A model generated the notes under the pieces. The model made no database searches. It saw nothing but the letters and a program-made list of their open reading frames with translations, and was not told the DNA's origin. Shown in pieces: positions 1-7,212 of a DNA stretch of 16,641 nt (position 1 is the first letter of the stretch; each line of letters opens with the position of its first letter). This DNA comes from an uncultured Flavobacterium sp. (GTDB lineage Bacteria > Bacteroidota > Bacteroidia > Flavobacteriales > Flavobacteriaceae). The DNA lies in contig NZ_CALFIG010000006.1 in NCBI RefSeq assembly GCF_937876455.1, positions 1 to 16,641 of the forward strand, given 5' to 3'. A program made the position numbers and the translations under genes.

Positions 1-1255
1 CTAAATAAAGGAGTAAAATTGCTGCAATAGTCATAATTATTAAAGCGGTAAATCCTAGAATATTAGTTTTTAAATCATTTACATTTTTACCCATAATTTG
101 TTTGTTATTGGAAATATGTAGAATGATAGCAATGAGTACTGGTGCGGTAATACCATAAAGAATGGCGGTATAAATCAATGCTTTTATTGGAGAAATACCG
201 ACATAATTAAGTGATAATCCTAAAATTAGGGAAATAGCAATAATTAGATAAAAACCTTTTGCTTCATGAAATTTTTTATCGAGTCCTTGTTCCCAACCGA
301 ATGTTTCAGTAAAAATATAAGAAAGCGATCCGCTTAAAACAGGTATAGCTATTAAGCCTGTCCCAATAATTCCAACAGCGAAAAGCAAGTAGGCTAAATC
401 GCCTGCTAATGGTTTTAAAGCTAAAGCAGCTTGTTCAACAGTGTCTATTTGATGAATGCCTGCTTTGAATAAAACCGTTCCAGTTGTTAAAATAATGAAG
501 TACATCACAAATCCAGAAAAAGTCATGCCAAAATCTACATCTTGATTGATGTCGTGAATGATTTTTTTATTTACAACAATATGCTTTTTCTTGTTTTTCA
601 TTTCTTCCACCTCTACAGAAGCTTGCCAAAAAAAGAGATAGGGTGAGATAGTAGTCCCTAAAATGCCAACTAAAATGGCAACAAATTCTTTATCAAATGT
701 TAGTTTAGGGATAAATGTTGCGCTCAGTATTTCTTTAAAATCTTGCTTGTATAAAAAAGGAACAATAAAATAGACGAACATTACAATGCATAAGTATTTT
801 AGAGCTGAGGCTATTTTTTGATAGGGTAAATAAATAATAAGTCCTAATAGTAATATAGTAAAAAATACACTAAAAAAAGAAGCGTCTACAGAAGGGAATA
901 ATAAATTGCCTACCGCTCCCATACCTGCTATATCGGCCCCGATATTCATAACTATTGCGGGAAAGCTAAAAATTAGCATAGTGTATAAAATAGGTTTGGG
1001 ATAGTGTTTTTTTAAGGTGCCAGTTAATCCTTGAGCGGTAACAACACCTATTTTTGCGCACATTTGTTGGATAGCTGCCATGAGCGGAAAAGCTACAATT
1101 GAGGTCCAAAGTGTTGCTAGTCCATAGGCTGCTCCGGCTTGAGAATAGGTAGCGATTCCAGAAGGATCATCATCACTAGCCCCTGTTACTAGCCCAGGAC
1201 CAAGGATTTTCCAAAAGCGTTTGAGTCTAGATACTATACTTTTTTTATGAATCAT
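1..1255 (-). CDS. Nramp-related divalent metal transporter, 3' end cut by contig end
   Basis: Inner-membrane transporter of the Nramp/SLC11 superfamily. Translation from the ATG at 1255-1253 gives 418 residues with no stop before the window edge, close to the usual length, so only a few C-terminal residues are probably missing. It has about eleven hydrophobic segments. The N-terminal segment carries GPGLVTGASDDDPSGIATY (residues 19-37), where classical Nramp proteins have a DPGN motif. The sixth segment reads GILGTTISPYLFFW (197-210), where classical proteins have the metal-binding Met in an MPH context. By my alignment that Met is a Ser here. These changes resemble the Nramp-related clade (NRMT) shown for one member to carry Mg2+ and Mn2+, so the substrate may not be the usual Mn2+/Fe2+. 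A TATATTTG box lies upstream at 1282-1289. The family call is confident; the substrate is open. Confidence 0.88.
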   Translation of the reverse strand, partial: MIHKKSIVSRLKRFWKILGPGLVTGASDDDPSGIATYSQAGAAYGLATLWTSIVAFPLMAAIQQMCAKIGVVTAQGLTGTLKKHYPKPILYTMLIFSFPAIVMNIGADIAGMGAVGNLLFPSVDASFFSVFFTILLLGLIIYLPYQKIASALKYLCIVMFVYFIVPFLYKQDFKEILSATFIPKLTFDKEFVAILVGILGTTISPYLFFWQASVEVEEMKNKKKHIVVNKKIIHDINQDVDFGMTFSGFVMYFIILTTGTVLFKAGIHQIDTVEQAALALKPLAGDLAYLLFAVGIIGTGLIAIPVLSGSLSYIFTETFGWEQGLDKKFHEAKGFYLIIAISLILGLSLNYVGISPIKALIYTAILYGITAPVLIAIILHISNNKQIMGKNVNDLKTNILGFTALIIMTIAAILLLYL

Positions 1256-1281
1256 AATAATGTAGCAGATAAGTTGTTACA

Positions 1282-1289
1282 CAAATATA
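1282..1289 (-). promoter_or_regulatory. -7 promoter box of the Nramp-like gene
   Basis: On the minus strand this reads TATATTTG, a perfect match to the Bacteroidetes -7 consensus TAnnTTTG, 26 nt before the ATG at 1255. A TTGG 22 nt further upstream (about 1311-1314) could be the -33 element. That element overlaps the terminator hairpin of the preceding gene. Confidence 0.6.
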
Positions 1290-1292
1290 CGT

Positions 1293-1334
1293 AATTAAAA
1301 CAAAAATTCCCCAACACATTATGCTGAGGAATTT
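1293..1334 (-). terminator. Rho-independent terminator of the ndpA-like gene
   Basis: AAATTCC (1304-1310) pairs with GGAATTT (1328-1334), extended inward with two mismatches to a 5-nt loop. On the minus strand it follows the stop codon at 1363 by about 30 nt and is followed by a T-rich run, TTTTGTTTTAATT. Confidence 0.6.
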
Positions 1335-1362
1335 AAAATAGTTTTATATAAAATAGTCTGTC

Positions 1363-2421
1363 TTATGATTTTTGCTCTTTATTGAAATAAACTAAATAAT
1401 AGTACATTTGTTTTTCTTCGTCCCAACCTTTTTCAACAAATTTTTCGGCACTTTCAGGGTTAACAAAATCAAGTTTAATTTGAATATTGGTATCTAATTC
1501 AATTACATTTCGCAATTTTTTACGAATGTCTGTAACGGCAGCGTTTGCAATAGGAAAACTAGATACGTCTTCAATGCTGTATTTGGCACCTCTATCTACT
1601 TTGTAATTTTTGAATTCAGGAATTAAATCTGGATTATCTAATACTTCATTTAAGAAAGCTGTTTCTTCAAAAGCGTCATTTTTAGCAAAATGATTTACCG
1701 CACGATTCATAAACAATACTTCTTCTTTTTTATCTTCTGCGGGAAGGACTACTTCTTTAGCAAAGTCTTTGCAAAATTGTAAATATTTTTTAGTCATGAA
1801 CGTTTCGTCTTGAAATACATCAACATTTAAGAAGTGTTCTAACCAATATTTTGAATCATAACGATTGCTATCAACAGATAAAATTTTGTAACCTTCTTCT
1901 TTTTTGAAATTAAAAATAATGCAACCTTTATCAAGTTTATTTAAATTGATACCTTGTTGTAATACCATTTCTAAATTATCTTCTTGTTCTTCAAATTGTA
2001 AAAAATCTGTTTTGATTTCGCTTTTGAAGATACCGATAGCATCAACCACATTGTTTTGTATAGATGTATTTGTAAAATACGCTACATACACTTCACCGTT
2101 TTTTATATGTGGATGATTCGATTGTTCAAATAAATGAGTGGTAATTTTTTTAGAAACCTCGTGAATTTGAGTTGGATTTGCAAAGATTTCGGAAGCAAAG
2201 TTATATAACTCGTTATATTCTAAATCAACTTCATGGGCAAATTGATAATAGTTTTCTTCTTTCTCTCTGAACGCTTTAAAAAAGTATTCTTTAAGAAGAG
2301 GCATTATTTCGTCGTTCAACGTATAAGGCTGAGCAGATAAAAAAATAGATTCGTTTCGGCTTTTATTTCCTACTCTATGAATAGATAGGTTTTCAATGTG
2401 TGCATTAAATAAATTGATCAT
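1363..2421 (-). CDS. Nucleoid-associated protein, NdpA/YejK-like
   Basis: 352-residue soluble protein that I recognise as the 37-kDa nucleoid-associated family (NdpA, YejK). These are cytoplasmic, DNA-associated proteins of poorly defined role. Supporting features are the N-terminal MINLFNAHIENLSIHRVGNK, typical of the family, an overall length matching it, a charged alpha/beta composition and no membrane segment or signal peptide. The central GCIIFNFKKEEGYKILSVDS stretch (from about residue 165) also fits. No catalytic motif is visible. It lies 12 nt downstream of the pRiA4b-ORF3-like gene on the same strand, has no promoter box of its own in that gap, and ends at a terminator hairpin, so it is the second gene of a two-gene unit. 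The assignment rests on recalled family resemblance, not a search. Confidence 0.72.
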   Translation of the reverse strand: MINLFNAHIENLSIHRVGNKSRNESIFLSAQPYTLNDEIMPLLKEYFFKAFREKEENYYQFAHEVDLEYNELYNFASEIFANPTQIHEVSKKITTHLFEQSNHPHIKNGEVYVAYFTNTSIQNNVVDAIGIFKSEIKTDFLQFEEQEDNLEMVLQQGINLNKLDKGCIIFNFKKEEGYKILSVDSNRYDSKYWLEHFLNVDVFQDETFMTKKYLQFCKDFAKEVVLPAEDKKEEVLFMNRAVNHFAKNDAFEETAFLNEVLDNPDLIPEFKNYKVDRGAKYSIEDVSSFPIANAAVTDIRKKLRNVIELDTNIQIKLDFVNPESAEKFVEKGWDEEKQMYYYLVYFNKEQKS

Positions 2422-2433
2422 TGTGTATAGTAA

Positions 2434-2985
2434 TTAGTTCCAGTTTTCTTCAAATCCCATATCTTCAAAACTATCATCGCCTTCAAAAAGATCATAGTCT
2501 TCTTCGTCTAAATCGTCTTCAAAATCTCCATATAAATCCTCGTCAGTTACTTCACCGCCTCTAAATCCGCTTTGTATAGCCTCGGCTGGTAATTCGCCAT
2601 GAGCAAAAAGTAAAGTAGGGTAGGTTTCGCCTTCTTCGGGAGTTTCAATTGCAGCTAATTCTAAGAAAAATGTCCACATATTGAAAAAATCATATACATA
2701 AACCATTTTTGTATTGTCTTGATGCATTAAGTCATCAATAGCAAAATCGGCCATTGTTTTAATTTCACCCGGAACATCACCAGTATCAAACATAGGAATT
2801 TCGTCTTCTTCGTTCCAAGTCCAATCGTCTTCACATGTAAAAAAAGAACCAGTTTCTGTACCATCAAAGCCAAATGCATTGACGATAGCATTGTGTAAAT
2901 CTTCTAATGTTGCATGGCGCTCTATCGCCAAGTCTCTAAAAATGTCTTCTTCGGCATCAAGAATAACTCTAAACTTGTATATCAT
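2434..2985 (-). CDS. pRiA4b ORF-3-like (IS1096 TnpR-type) protein with acidic tail
   Basis: 183-residue protein starting MIYKFRVILDAEEDIFRDLA, which matches the plasmid pRiA4b ORF-3-like family: an N-terminal strand pair, then a helix in ATLEDLHNAIVNAFGF, then a WTWNEEDE-like segment and a YVYDFFNMWTFFLEL segment. Despite the IS1096 name these proteins are not transposases and their function is unknown. The last 35 or so residues are extremely acidic (runs such as FEDDLDEEDYDLFEGDD), possibly a disordered charge tail. I chose the ATG at 2985-2983. An in-frame ATG at 3015 would add ten residues but lies upstream of or across the -7 box TACTTTTG (3005-3012), so that region is probably not in the mRNA. 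It is the first gene of a unit with the NdpA-like gene. Confidence 0.75.
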   Translation of the reverse strand: MIYKFRVILDAEEDIFRDLAIERHATLEDLHNAIVNAFGFDGTETGSFFTCEDDWTWNEEDEIPMFDTGDVPGEIKTMADFAIDDLMHQDNTKMVYVYDFFNMWTFFLELAAIETPEEGETYPTLLFAHGELPAEAIQSGFRGGEVTDEDLYGDFEDDLDEEDYDLFEGDDSFEDMGFEENWN

Positions 2986-3004
2986 AAATGAATTTTTAAT
3001 GGCA

Positions 3005-3012
3005 CAAAAGTA
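3005..3012 (-). promoter_or_regulatory. -7 promoter box of the pRiA4b-ORF3-like gene
   Basis: Minus strand TACTTTTG matches TAnnTTTG exactly, 19 nt before the chosen ATG at 2985. A TTGG lies about 22 nt further upstream. Its position argues against the longer in-frame start at 3015. It is divergent from the trxB promoter about 120 bp away. Confidence 0.6.
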
Positions 3013-3125
3013 CATATTAATTAGTTTTGGTTAGCCAATTGTTAAAAAGTTTTTTATAATATAATTGCATATATTGACTCATAGGGTTTACCTATTTCAA
3101 CATTAGAAAAATGAATTTCTCTTAG

Positions 3126-3156
3126 TTGTATTTAGGGTTTTATTGTTTTATATTTG
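3126..3156 (+). promoter_or_regulatory. trxB promoter
   Basis: TTG at 3126-3128 (-33) and TATATTTG at 3149-3156 (-7) with a 20-nt spacer, a near-ideal Bacteroidetes vegetative promoter. The ATG at 3177 follows the -7 box by 20 nt. Confidence 0.7.
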
Positions 3157-3176
3157 CCAAAAATAACACCAATCTT

Positions 3177-4121
3177 ATGTCAACAATAGAAAAAGTAAAA
3201 TGCTTAATAATAGGCTCAGGTCCTGCGGGTTACACAGCAGCTATTTATGCAGCCAGAGCAAGTATGAATCCTGTTTTATACCAAGGAGCACAGCCAGGAG
3301 GGCAGTTAACAACTACAAATGAAGTGGAAAATTTTCCTGGTTATCCAGACGGAATAAGCGGGCCCGAAATGATGGTGCAATTACAAGCTCAGGCACAACG
3401 ATTTAATGCAGACATTCGAGAGGGTTGGGTAACTAAAGTCGATTTTTCGGGACCTATTCATAAAGTTTGGGTAAATGATGAAAAGGAAATTCACGCCCAA
3501 ACAATTATTATTTCTACAGGCGCCTCTGCTAAATATTTAGGATTAGATTCAGAACAGCATTATTTAAAATTAGGCGGTGGTGTTTCTGCTTGTGCTGTTT
3601 GTGATGGTTTCTTCTATCGCAATCAAGAAGTGGTTATTGTAGGAGCGGGGGACAGTGCTTGTGAAGAAGCTCATTATTTATCAAAAATGTGTAAGAAAGT
3701 GACAATGCTGGTTCGAACAGATAAATTCCGTGCTTCTAGAATTATGGAAGAGCGTGTTAGAAAAACAGAAAATATTGAAATTTTAACCAATACTTCTACT
3801 GTTGAGGTTTTAGGTGATGGTCAAGTTGTGACAGGTGTTAGAGTTAAAAATACAGTAACTAGTGCAGAACATGATATTCCTGCAACAGGTTTCTTTGTAG
3901 CTATTGGACACCAACCAAATACCGCAATTTTTAAAGATTTTATTACGTTAGACGAAACAGGTTATATAGTGAATGTTCCAGGAACGTCTAAGACGAATGT
4001 AGCAGGTGTCTTTGTAGCAGGAGATGCTGCAGATCATGTGTATCGTCAAGCTATTACAGCTGCAGGTACAGGTTGTATGGCTGCTTTAGACGCAGAGCGT
4101 TATTTAGCTAGTCAAGAATAA
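3177..4121 (+). CDS. trxB: Thioredoxin reductase
   Basis: 314-residue cytoplasmic flavoprotein that passes electrons from NADPH through FAD and a redox disulfide to thioredoxin. Visible elements: FAD Rossmann motif GSGPAGYTAAIYAARA (13-28), ENFPGYPDGI (51-60), the redox CAVC (C139, C142), the NADPH-domain glycine motif VGAGDSACEEA (155-165), and C-terminal GVFVAGDAADHVYRQA for FAD binding. The usual HRRxxxR site for the NADPH 2'-phosphate is VRTDKFR here (179-185), keeping two of the three arginines. This looks like the normal flavobacterial form, though coenzyme preference cannot be proven by eye. The start is the ATG at 3177. A TTG start 51 nt earlier would put the promoter inside the gene. 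It is transcribed alone, between its own promoter and a strong terminator. Confidence 0.97.
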   Translation: MSTIEKVKCLIIGSGPAGYTAAIYAARASMNPVLYQGAQPGGQLTTTNEVENFPGYPDGISGPEMMVQLQAQAQRFNADIREGWVTKVDFSGPIHKVWVNDEKEIHAQTIIISTGASAKYLGLDSEQHYLKLGGGVSACAVCDGFFYRNQEVVIVGAGDSACEEAHYLSKMCKKVTMLVRTDKFRASRIMEERVRKTENIEILTNTSTVEVLGDGQVVTGVRVKNTVTSAEHDIPATGFFVAIGHQPNTAIFKDFITLDETGYIVNVPGTSKTNVAGVFVAGDAADHVYRQAITAAGTGCMAALDAERYLASQE

Positions 4122-4128
4122 TTATACT

Positions 4129-4156
4129 AATCGGGGTTTGCCCCGATTTTTCTTTA
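4129..4156 (+). terminator. trxB rho-independent terminator
   Basis: AATCGGGG (4129-4136), loop TTTG, CCCCGATT (4141-4148), followed by a T-rich tract. It starts 7 nt after the trxB stop codon. Confidence 0.9.
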
Positions 4157-4157
4157 T

Positions 4158-4188
4158 TTGGCTTGATTTTTGCTATGAAATAGTTTAG
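4158..4188 (+). promoter_or_regulatory. Candidate promoter of the lipoprotein-arsC-eamA unit
   Basis: TTG (4158-4160), 20-nt spacer, then TAGTTTAG (4181-4188), one mismatch from TAnnTTTG. Box-to-ATG distance (20 nt) equals that of trxB, which supports both the site and the start at 4209. Confidence 0.45.
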
Positions 4189-4208
4189 GTAATATGTTGC
4201 GGATAATC

Positions 4209-4961
4209 ATGAAAAAATATACTTCTTATTTAGTACTTGTCTTGTTTGTAATTTCCTTTTGGAGTTGTTCAAATAAAATTATTTTTGAACGCAAAGCGTA
4301 TACCTCATATTATCCGTCTAAATTAACTTCAGACTATAATTCGGCAAATATTCAAATGGAAGTTGTTGAAGCTAAAAATGCAGACAGTATAAATAAAATT
4401 ATATTCGAAAACATTAAAGAAATTTCAAGTTTTATAGAAAATAATAATTTTACAATACGTAATTACAACGATCTAACTACAAGTTTTATCACTTCTTATA
4501 AAGATGTGAAAAAACAAGTACCTAATGATAAGTTAAAAAGCTGGGAATACCATTTAGAAACCAATGTTGAATATGAAACAGAAGATTTCGTAAATATTGT
4601 TATCAATTATTATTCTTCCTACGGCGAATCTAATGGAGTTGCAGATAAAAGAGCACTTGTATTTGATAAAATTTCAGGAAAACAATTAAAAACAGAAGAT
4701 ATTTTTAGTTCTATTTTTAAGATTACTCAATTAGTAGAATTAAAATTTAGAGCAAAATACGGTATTAATTCTTCACTTTCTTACAATGCACAAGGTTTTT
4801 GTTTTCCCAACAACAGATTTAAATTAGCTAATACCCTTTTATTTACTATTGAAGGAATTACTTTTTATTATAATCTCAATGAAATTGCTCCTTTTGAAAA
4901 AGGACATTATGAAGTATTTATGAGTTATGATGAATTAGATAATTATTTACTTATTAAATAG
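4209..4961 (+). CDS. Putative lipoprotein with DUF3298/RsiV-like domain
   Basis: 250-residue predicted lipoprotein. The N-terminus MKKYTSYLVLVLFVISFWSC has a basic start, a hydrophobic core and a lipobox-like end at Cys20, so it should be exported and lipid-anchored. The mature part has charged helices followed by WEYHLETNVEYETEDFVNIV and YYSSYGESNGVADKRALVFD, then a SGKQLKTEDIF segment. This is the pattern of the DUF4163/DUF3298 pair also found in the extracytoplasmic part of anti-sigma factor RsiV. The role in Bacteroidetes lipoproteins of this kind is unknown; no catalytic residues are evident. A start 15 nt earlier (TTG at 4194) is possible, but 4209 gives a better signal peptide and the expected promoter distance. 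The next gene begins 18 nt downstream, so co-transcription is likely. Confidence 0.7.
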   Translation: MKKYTSYLVLVLFVISFWSCSNKIIFERKAYTSYYPSKLTSDYNSANIQMEVVEAKNADSINKIIFENIKEISSFIENNNFTIRNYNDLTTSFITSYKDVKKQVPNDKLKSWEYHLETNVEYETEDFVNIVINYYSSYGESNGVADKRALVFDKISGKQLKTEDIFSSIFKITQLVELKFRAKYGINSSLSYNAQGFCFPNNRFKLANTLLFTIEGITFYYNLNEIAPFEKGHYEVFMSYDELDNYLLIK

Positions 4962-4979
4962 ACTCTCATTTAATTGAAC

Positions 4980-5336
4980 ATGCGAAAAATATATTACTTA
5001 AAAACGTGCGATACGTGTAAAAAAATCATTAAATCATTACCTAAAACAGAGGGTTTTATATTTCAAGATATAAAAGAAGAGCCTATTTCAGTTAAACAGT
5101 TAGAAGAAATGTATGCCTTGACAGGAAGTTATGAAATTCTTTTCAGTAAAAAAGCTAAGTTATATAAAGAAATGGGTTTAAAAGACGAAAAATTAGCTGA
5201 AACCGATTTTAAAAGATATATTTTAGAACACTATACTTTTCTAGCCCGTCCCGTAATCATTATTAATACTTCTATTTTTGTAGGAAATAGCCCGAAGGTA
5301 GTCCAAAATGCTATTGAATTTTTAGCTAATGAGTAA
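4980..5336 (+). CDS. ArsC/Spx/MgsR-family thioredoxin-fold protein
   Basis: 118-residue cytoplasmic protein of the arsenate-reductase ArsC / Spx family. It begins MRKIYYLKTCDTCKKI with a C10-x-x-C13 pair at the end of the first strand, where ArsC has its catalytic Cys and Spx its redox switch CxxC. A thioredoxin-like alpha/beta layout follows, and LARPVII (Arg90-Pro91) corresponds to the conserved arginine-proline of the family. The LYKEMGLKDEKLAETDF stretch is also typical. Whether it reduces arsenate or acts as a redox or transcription factor cannot be decided; no arsenical resistance genes are nearby. The ATG at 4980 is preferred to a TTG 6 nt upstream. Its last 8 bases overlap the EamA gene start, indicating translational coupling. 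Confidence 0.8.
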   Translation: MRKIYYLKTCDTCKKIIKSLPKTEGFIFQDIKEEPISVKQLEEMYALTGSYEILFSKKAKLYKEMGLKDEKLAETDFKRYILEHYTFLARPVIIINTSIFVGNSPKVVQNAIEFLANE

Positions 5337-6207
5337 AAGATGTTGGGCCTTAGTTGCCGCTACCTTAGTTTCCATTATTTATGGTGTAACTTTTACGATT
5401 GCTAAAGATGTTATGCCAAAATATGTAGACGCGTTTGGATTTATTGTCATGCGTGTGGGGGGATCGGTTTTGTTATTTTGGTTGATTTCCTTTTTCGGAC
5501 CTAAAGAAAAAATTGCCAAACAAGATTTTCCTCGCATTATAGCAGCAGCCTTTTTTGGCGTAGCTTTAAACATGCTTACTTTTTTTAAAGGATTGAGTTA
5601 TACTTCGCCTATTATGGGAGCCGTTTTAATGGTCACCACACCGATGATTGTACTCGTTTTATCTGCATTCATTATAAAAGAACGCATGGAAAATAGAAAA
5701 GTGTTGGGTATCATTTTAGGCTTAGCAGGAACCATAACGTTAATTTTGTACGGAAAATCTATGGCAAATGCGACAAATGCTTCATTAGGAAATTTATTGG
5801 TATTTATCAATGCAGTTTCCTATGCATTTTACCTAATCATCGTGAAAAAATTAATGGATAAATACAACGCATTTACGTTTGTAAAATGGATTTATACATT
5901 TGGGTTTTTGATGGTATTACCTTTTGGTTGGAACGAATTTCAAGCGATAAATTTTGCTCATTTACCCACGGATATTTTCTGGAAAATTGGTTTTGTTGTT
6001 GTGTTTTCAACCTTCTTAACCTATTTACTTAATTTAATTTCCATGCGAGAATTGAAACCCACAACCGTTGCGGTTTTTATTTATTTACAACCATTATTTG
6101 CGACTGTTTTCGCAGTAAGCTTAGGAAAAGACAATTTGAGTTTGGTGAAATTGATTTCGGCGGTGTTAATATTTGTTGGGGTTTATTTGGTAACGCAGAA
6201 AAAGTAG
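5329..6207 (+). CDS. EamA-family (DMT superfamily) transporter
   Basis: 292-residue inner-membrane protein with about ten hydrophobic helices arranged as two EamA repeats (roughly residues 8-140 and 152-290). FFKGLSYTSPIMGAVLMVTT and the following TPMIVLVLSAFIIKER are characteristic of the first repeat, and MRELKPTTVAVFIYLQPLFA of the second. Members export amino acids or other small metabolites, but the substrate cannot be inferred from sequence. The start ATG at 5329 overlaps the end of the ArsC-like gene (TAATGAGTAA context), and this arrangement favours the given start. The stop codon at 6205-6207 is followed after one base by an inverted-repeat array that may end the transcript. Confidence 0.88.
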   Translation: MSKRCWALVAATLVSIIYGVTFTIAKDVMPKYVDAFGFIVMRVGGSVLLFWLISFFGPKEKIAKQDFPRIIAAAFFGVALNMLTFFKGLSYTSPIMGAVLMVTTPMIVLVLSAFIIKERMENRKVLGIILGLAGTITLILYGKSMANATNASLGNLLVFINAVSYAFYLIIVKKLMDKYNAFTFVKWIYTFGFLMVLPFGWNEFQAINFAHLPTDIFWKIGFVVVFSTFLTYLLNLISMRELKPTTVAVFIYLQPLFATVFAVSLGKDNLSLVKLISAVLIFVGVYLVTQKK

Positions 6208-6208
6208 G

Positions 6209-6272
6209 CAGTCTCAGTAGACAGTCTCAGTAGACAGCCTCAGAATAGGACTGAAACCTGCGACTGCGACTG
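6209..6272. repeat. CAGTCT/CAGTAGA inverted repeat between eamA and yicC
   Basis: The left part holds two full and one partial copy of a 13-bp unit CAGTCTCAGTAGA (6209-6221, 6222-6234, from 6235). The right part (6249-6272, ending GCGACTGCGACTG) is its degenerate reverse complement: 17 of 24 positions pair when 6209-6232 is set against 6249-6272, leaving a loop of about 16 nt. There is no T-tract immediately after, so it is not a textbook terminator. It begins one base after the eamA stop and ends just before the yicC -7 box. Confidence 0.75.
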
Positions 6273-6284
6273 AAAACTTTTTCA

Positions 6285-6292
6285 TATCTTTG
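6285..6292 (+). promoter_or_regulatory. -7 promoter box of yicC
   Basis: TATCTTTG matches TAnnTTTG exactly and lies 18 nt before the ATG at 6311. No clear TTG is seen 19-22 nt upstream, where the inverted repeat sits, so the -33 part is weak. This is the only good promoter seen before the yicC-gmk-nadD series. Confidence 0.5.
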
Positions 6293-6310
6293 AAGACATT
6301 TTATAGAATT

Positions 6311-7171
6311 ATGATACACTCCATGACGGGTTTTGGGAAAGCATCTTTGCAATTACCAACCAAAAAAATTACCGTAGAAATCAAATCACTAAACAGTAAA
6401 GGTTTAGATTTAAATACGCGTATGCCTTCTGTTTTTCGAGAGATGGAACTGAGTTTGCGCAATCAAATTTCGCAACGTTTAGAGCGAGGAAAAGTAGATT
6501 TTTCCCTTTATGTGGAAGTTACTGGCGAAGAAACGACTTCAAAAATCAATGTGCCAATTGTAAAAGGTTACATGAACCAACTAAAAGTCGTAATTCCAAA
6601 TGCAGATGAAACCGAGTTACTGAAAATGGCCGTTCGTATGCCTGATGCTTTAAAAACTGAGCGTGACGAAATCGATGCAAACGAATGGAAACAAATCCAA
6701 AGCGTGATTGATGAAGCGTTAGAAAATATTGCGAATTTTAGAAAAGATGAAGGTGCATCTTTAGAGAAAGACTTTCAATTAAGAATTGCTACTATTGAAA
6801 AATTAATGAACGAAGCGGTTTCATATGATGCCGAGCGCGTAGAAACCGTAAAAACGCGTTTACGCACGGCCTTAGACGAACTAAAAGTGAACGTTGATGA
6901 AAATCGTTTTGAACAAGAATTGATTTTCTATTTAGAAAAATATGACATTACTGAAGAAAAAGTGCGTTTGGGCAACCATTTGAATTATTTCTTGGAGACC
7001 TTGAATGGAACAGAAGCTAATGGTAGAAAATTAGGTTTCATTACCCAAGAAATGGGAAGAGAAATTAACACTATGGGATCTAAGTCCAACCATACCGAAA
7101 TGCAAAAATTGGTAGTAATGATGAAAGACGAATTAGAAAAAATTAAGGAGCAAGTTTTGAATGTTCTTTAA
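6311..7171 (+). CDS. yicC: YicC/YloC-family endoribonuclease-like protein
   Basis: 286-residue cytoplasmic protein of the YicC/YloC family, members of which act as endoribonucleases on RNA. The start MIHSMTGFGKAS is the family signature, so the ATG at 6311 is chosen over a TTG 21 nt upstream that lies within the -7 box. Further family marks are VEIKSLNSKGLDLNTRMP near residues 24-41, an acidic coiled middle region, and C-terminal EMGREINTMGSKSN (247-260). Full length. In many bacteria yicC directly precedes gmk. Here the two are separated by an inserted four-helix-bundle gene flanked by inverted repeats, whose left arm begins 3 nt after the yicC stop codon. Confidence 0.93.
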   Translation: MIHSMTGFGKASLQLPTKKITVEIKSLNSKGLDLNTRMPSVFREMELSLRNQISQRLERGKVDFSLYVEVTGEETTSKINVPIVKGYMNQLKVVIPNADETELLKMAVRMPDALKTERDEIDANEWKQIQSVIDEALENIANFRKDEGASLEKDFQLRIATIEKLMNEAVSYDAERVETVKTRLRTALDELKVNVDENRFEQELIFYLEKYDITEEKVRLGNHLNYFLETLNGTEANGRKLGFITQEMGREINTMGSKSNHTEMQKLVVMMKDELEKIKEQVLNVL

Positions 7172-7173
7172 TT

Positions 7174-7206
7174 TTAGTAAAAAGTGACAAGTGAATAGTA
7201 AAAAGC
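7174..7206 (+). repeat. Left arm of module 1, four AGTNANN heptamers
   Basis: After two bases come the heptamers AGTAAAA, AGTGACA, AGTGAAT and AGTAAAA, then AGC. The innermost 17 bases match the reverse complement of the right arm at 14 positions. Confidence 0.85.
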
Positions 7207-7212
7207 CTAAAA

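Noticed and set aside
1904..2116. Plus-strand 70-codon ORF opposite the ndpA-like gene, and similar antisense ORFs in eamA, gmk, yqhD, priA and rplI
   Set aside because: They are shadows of strongly coding genes, with no promoter box, family resemblance or plausible composition.
3126..3176. N-terminal extension of trxB from a TTG start
   Set aside because: The region contains the -33/-7 promoter, and the conserved N-terminus of the family begins at the ATG at 3177.
4158..4208. Small ORF or riboswitch between the trxB terminator and the lipoprotein gene
   Set aside because: The space is filled by a promoter-like pair of boxes; no structure or coding signal is visible.
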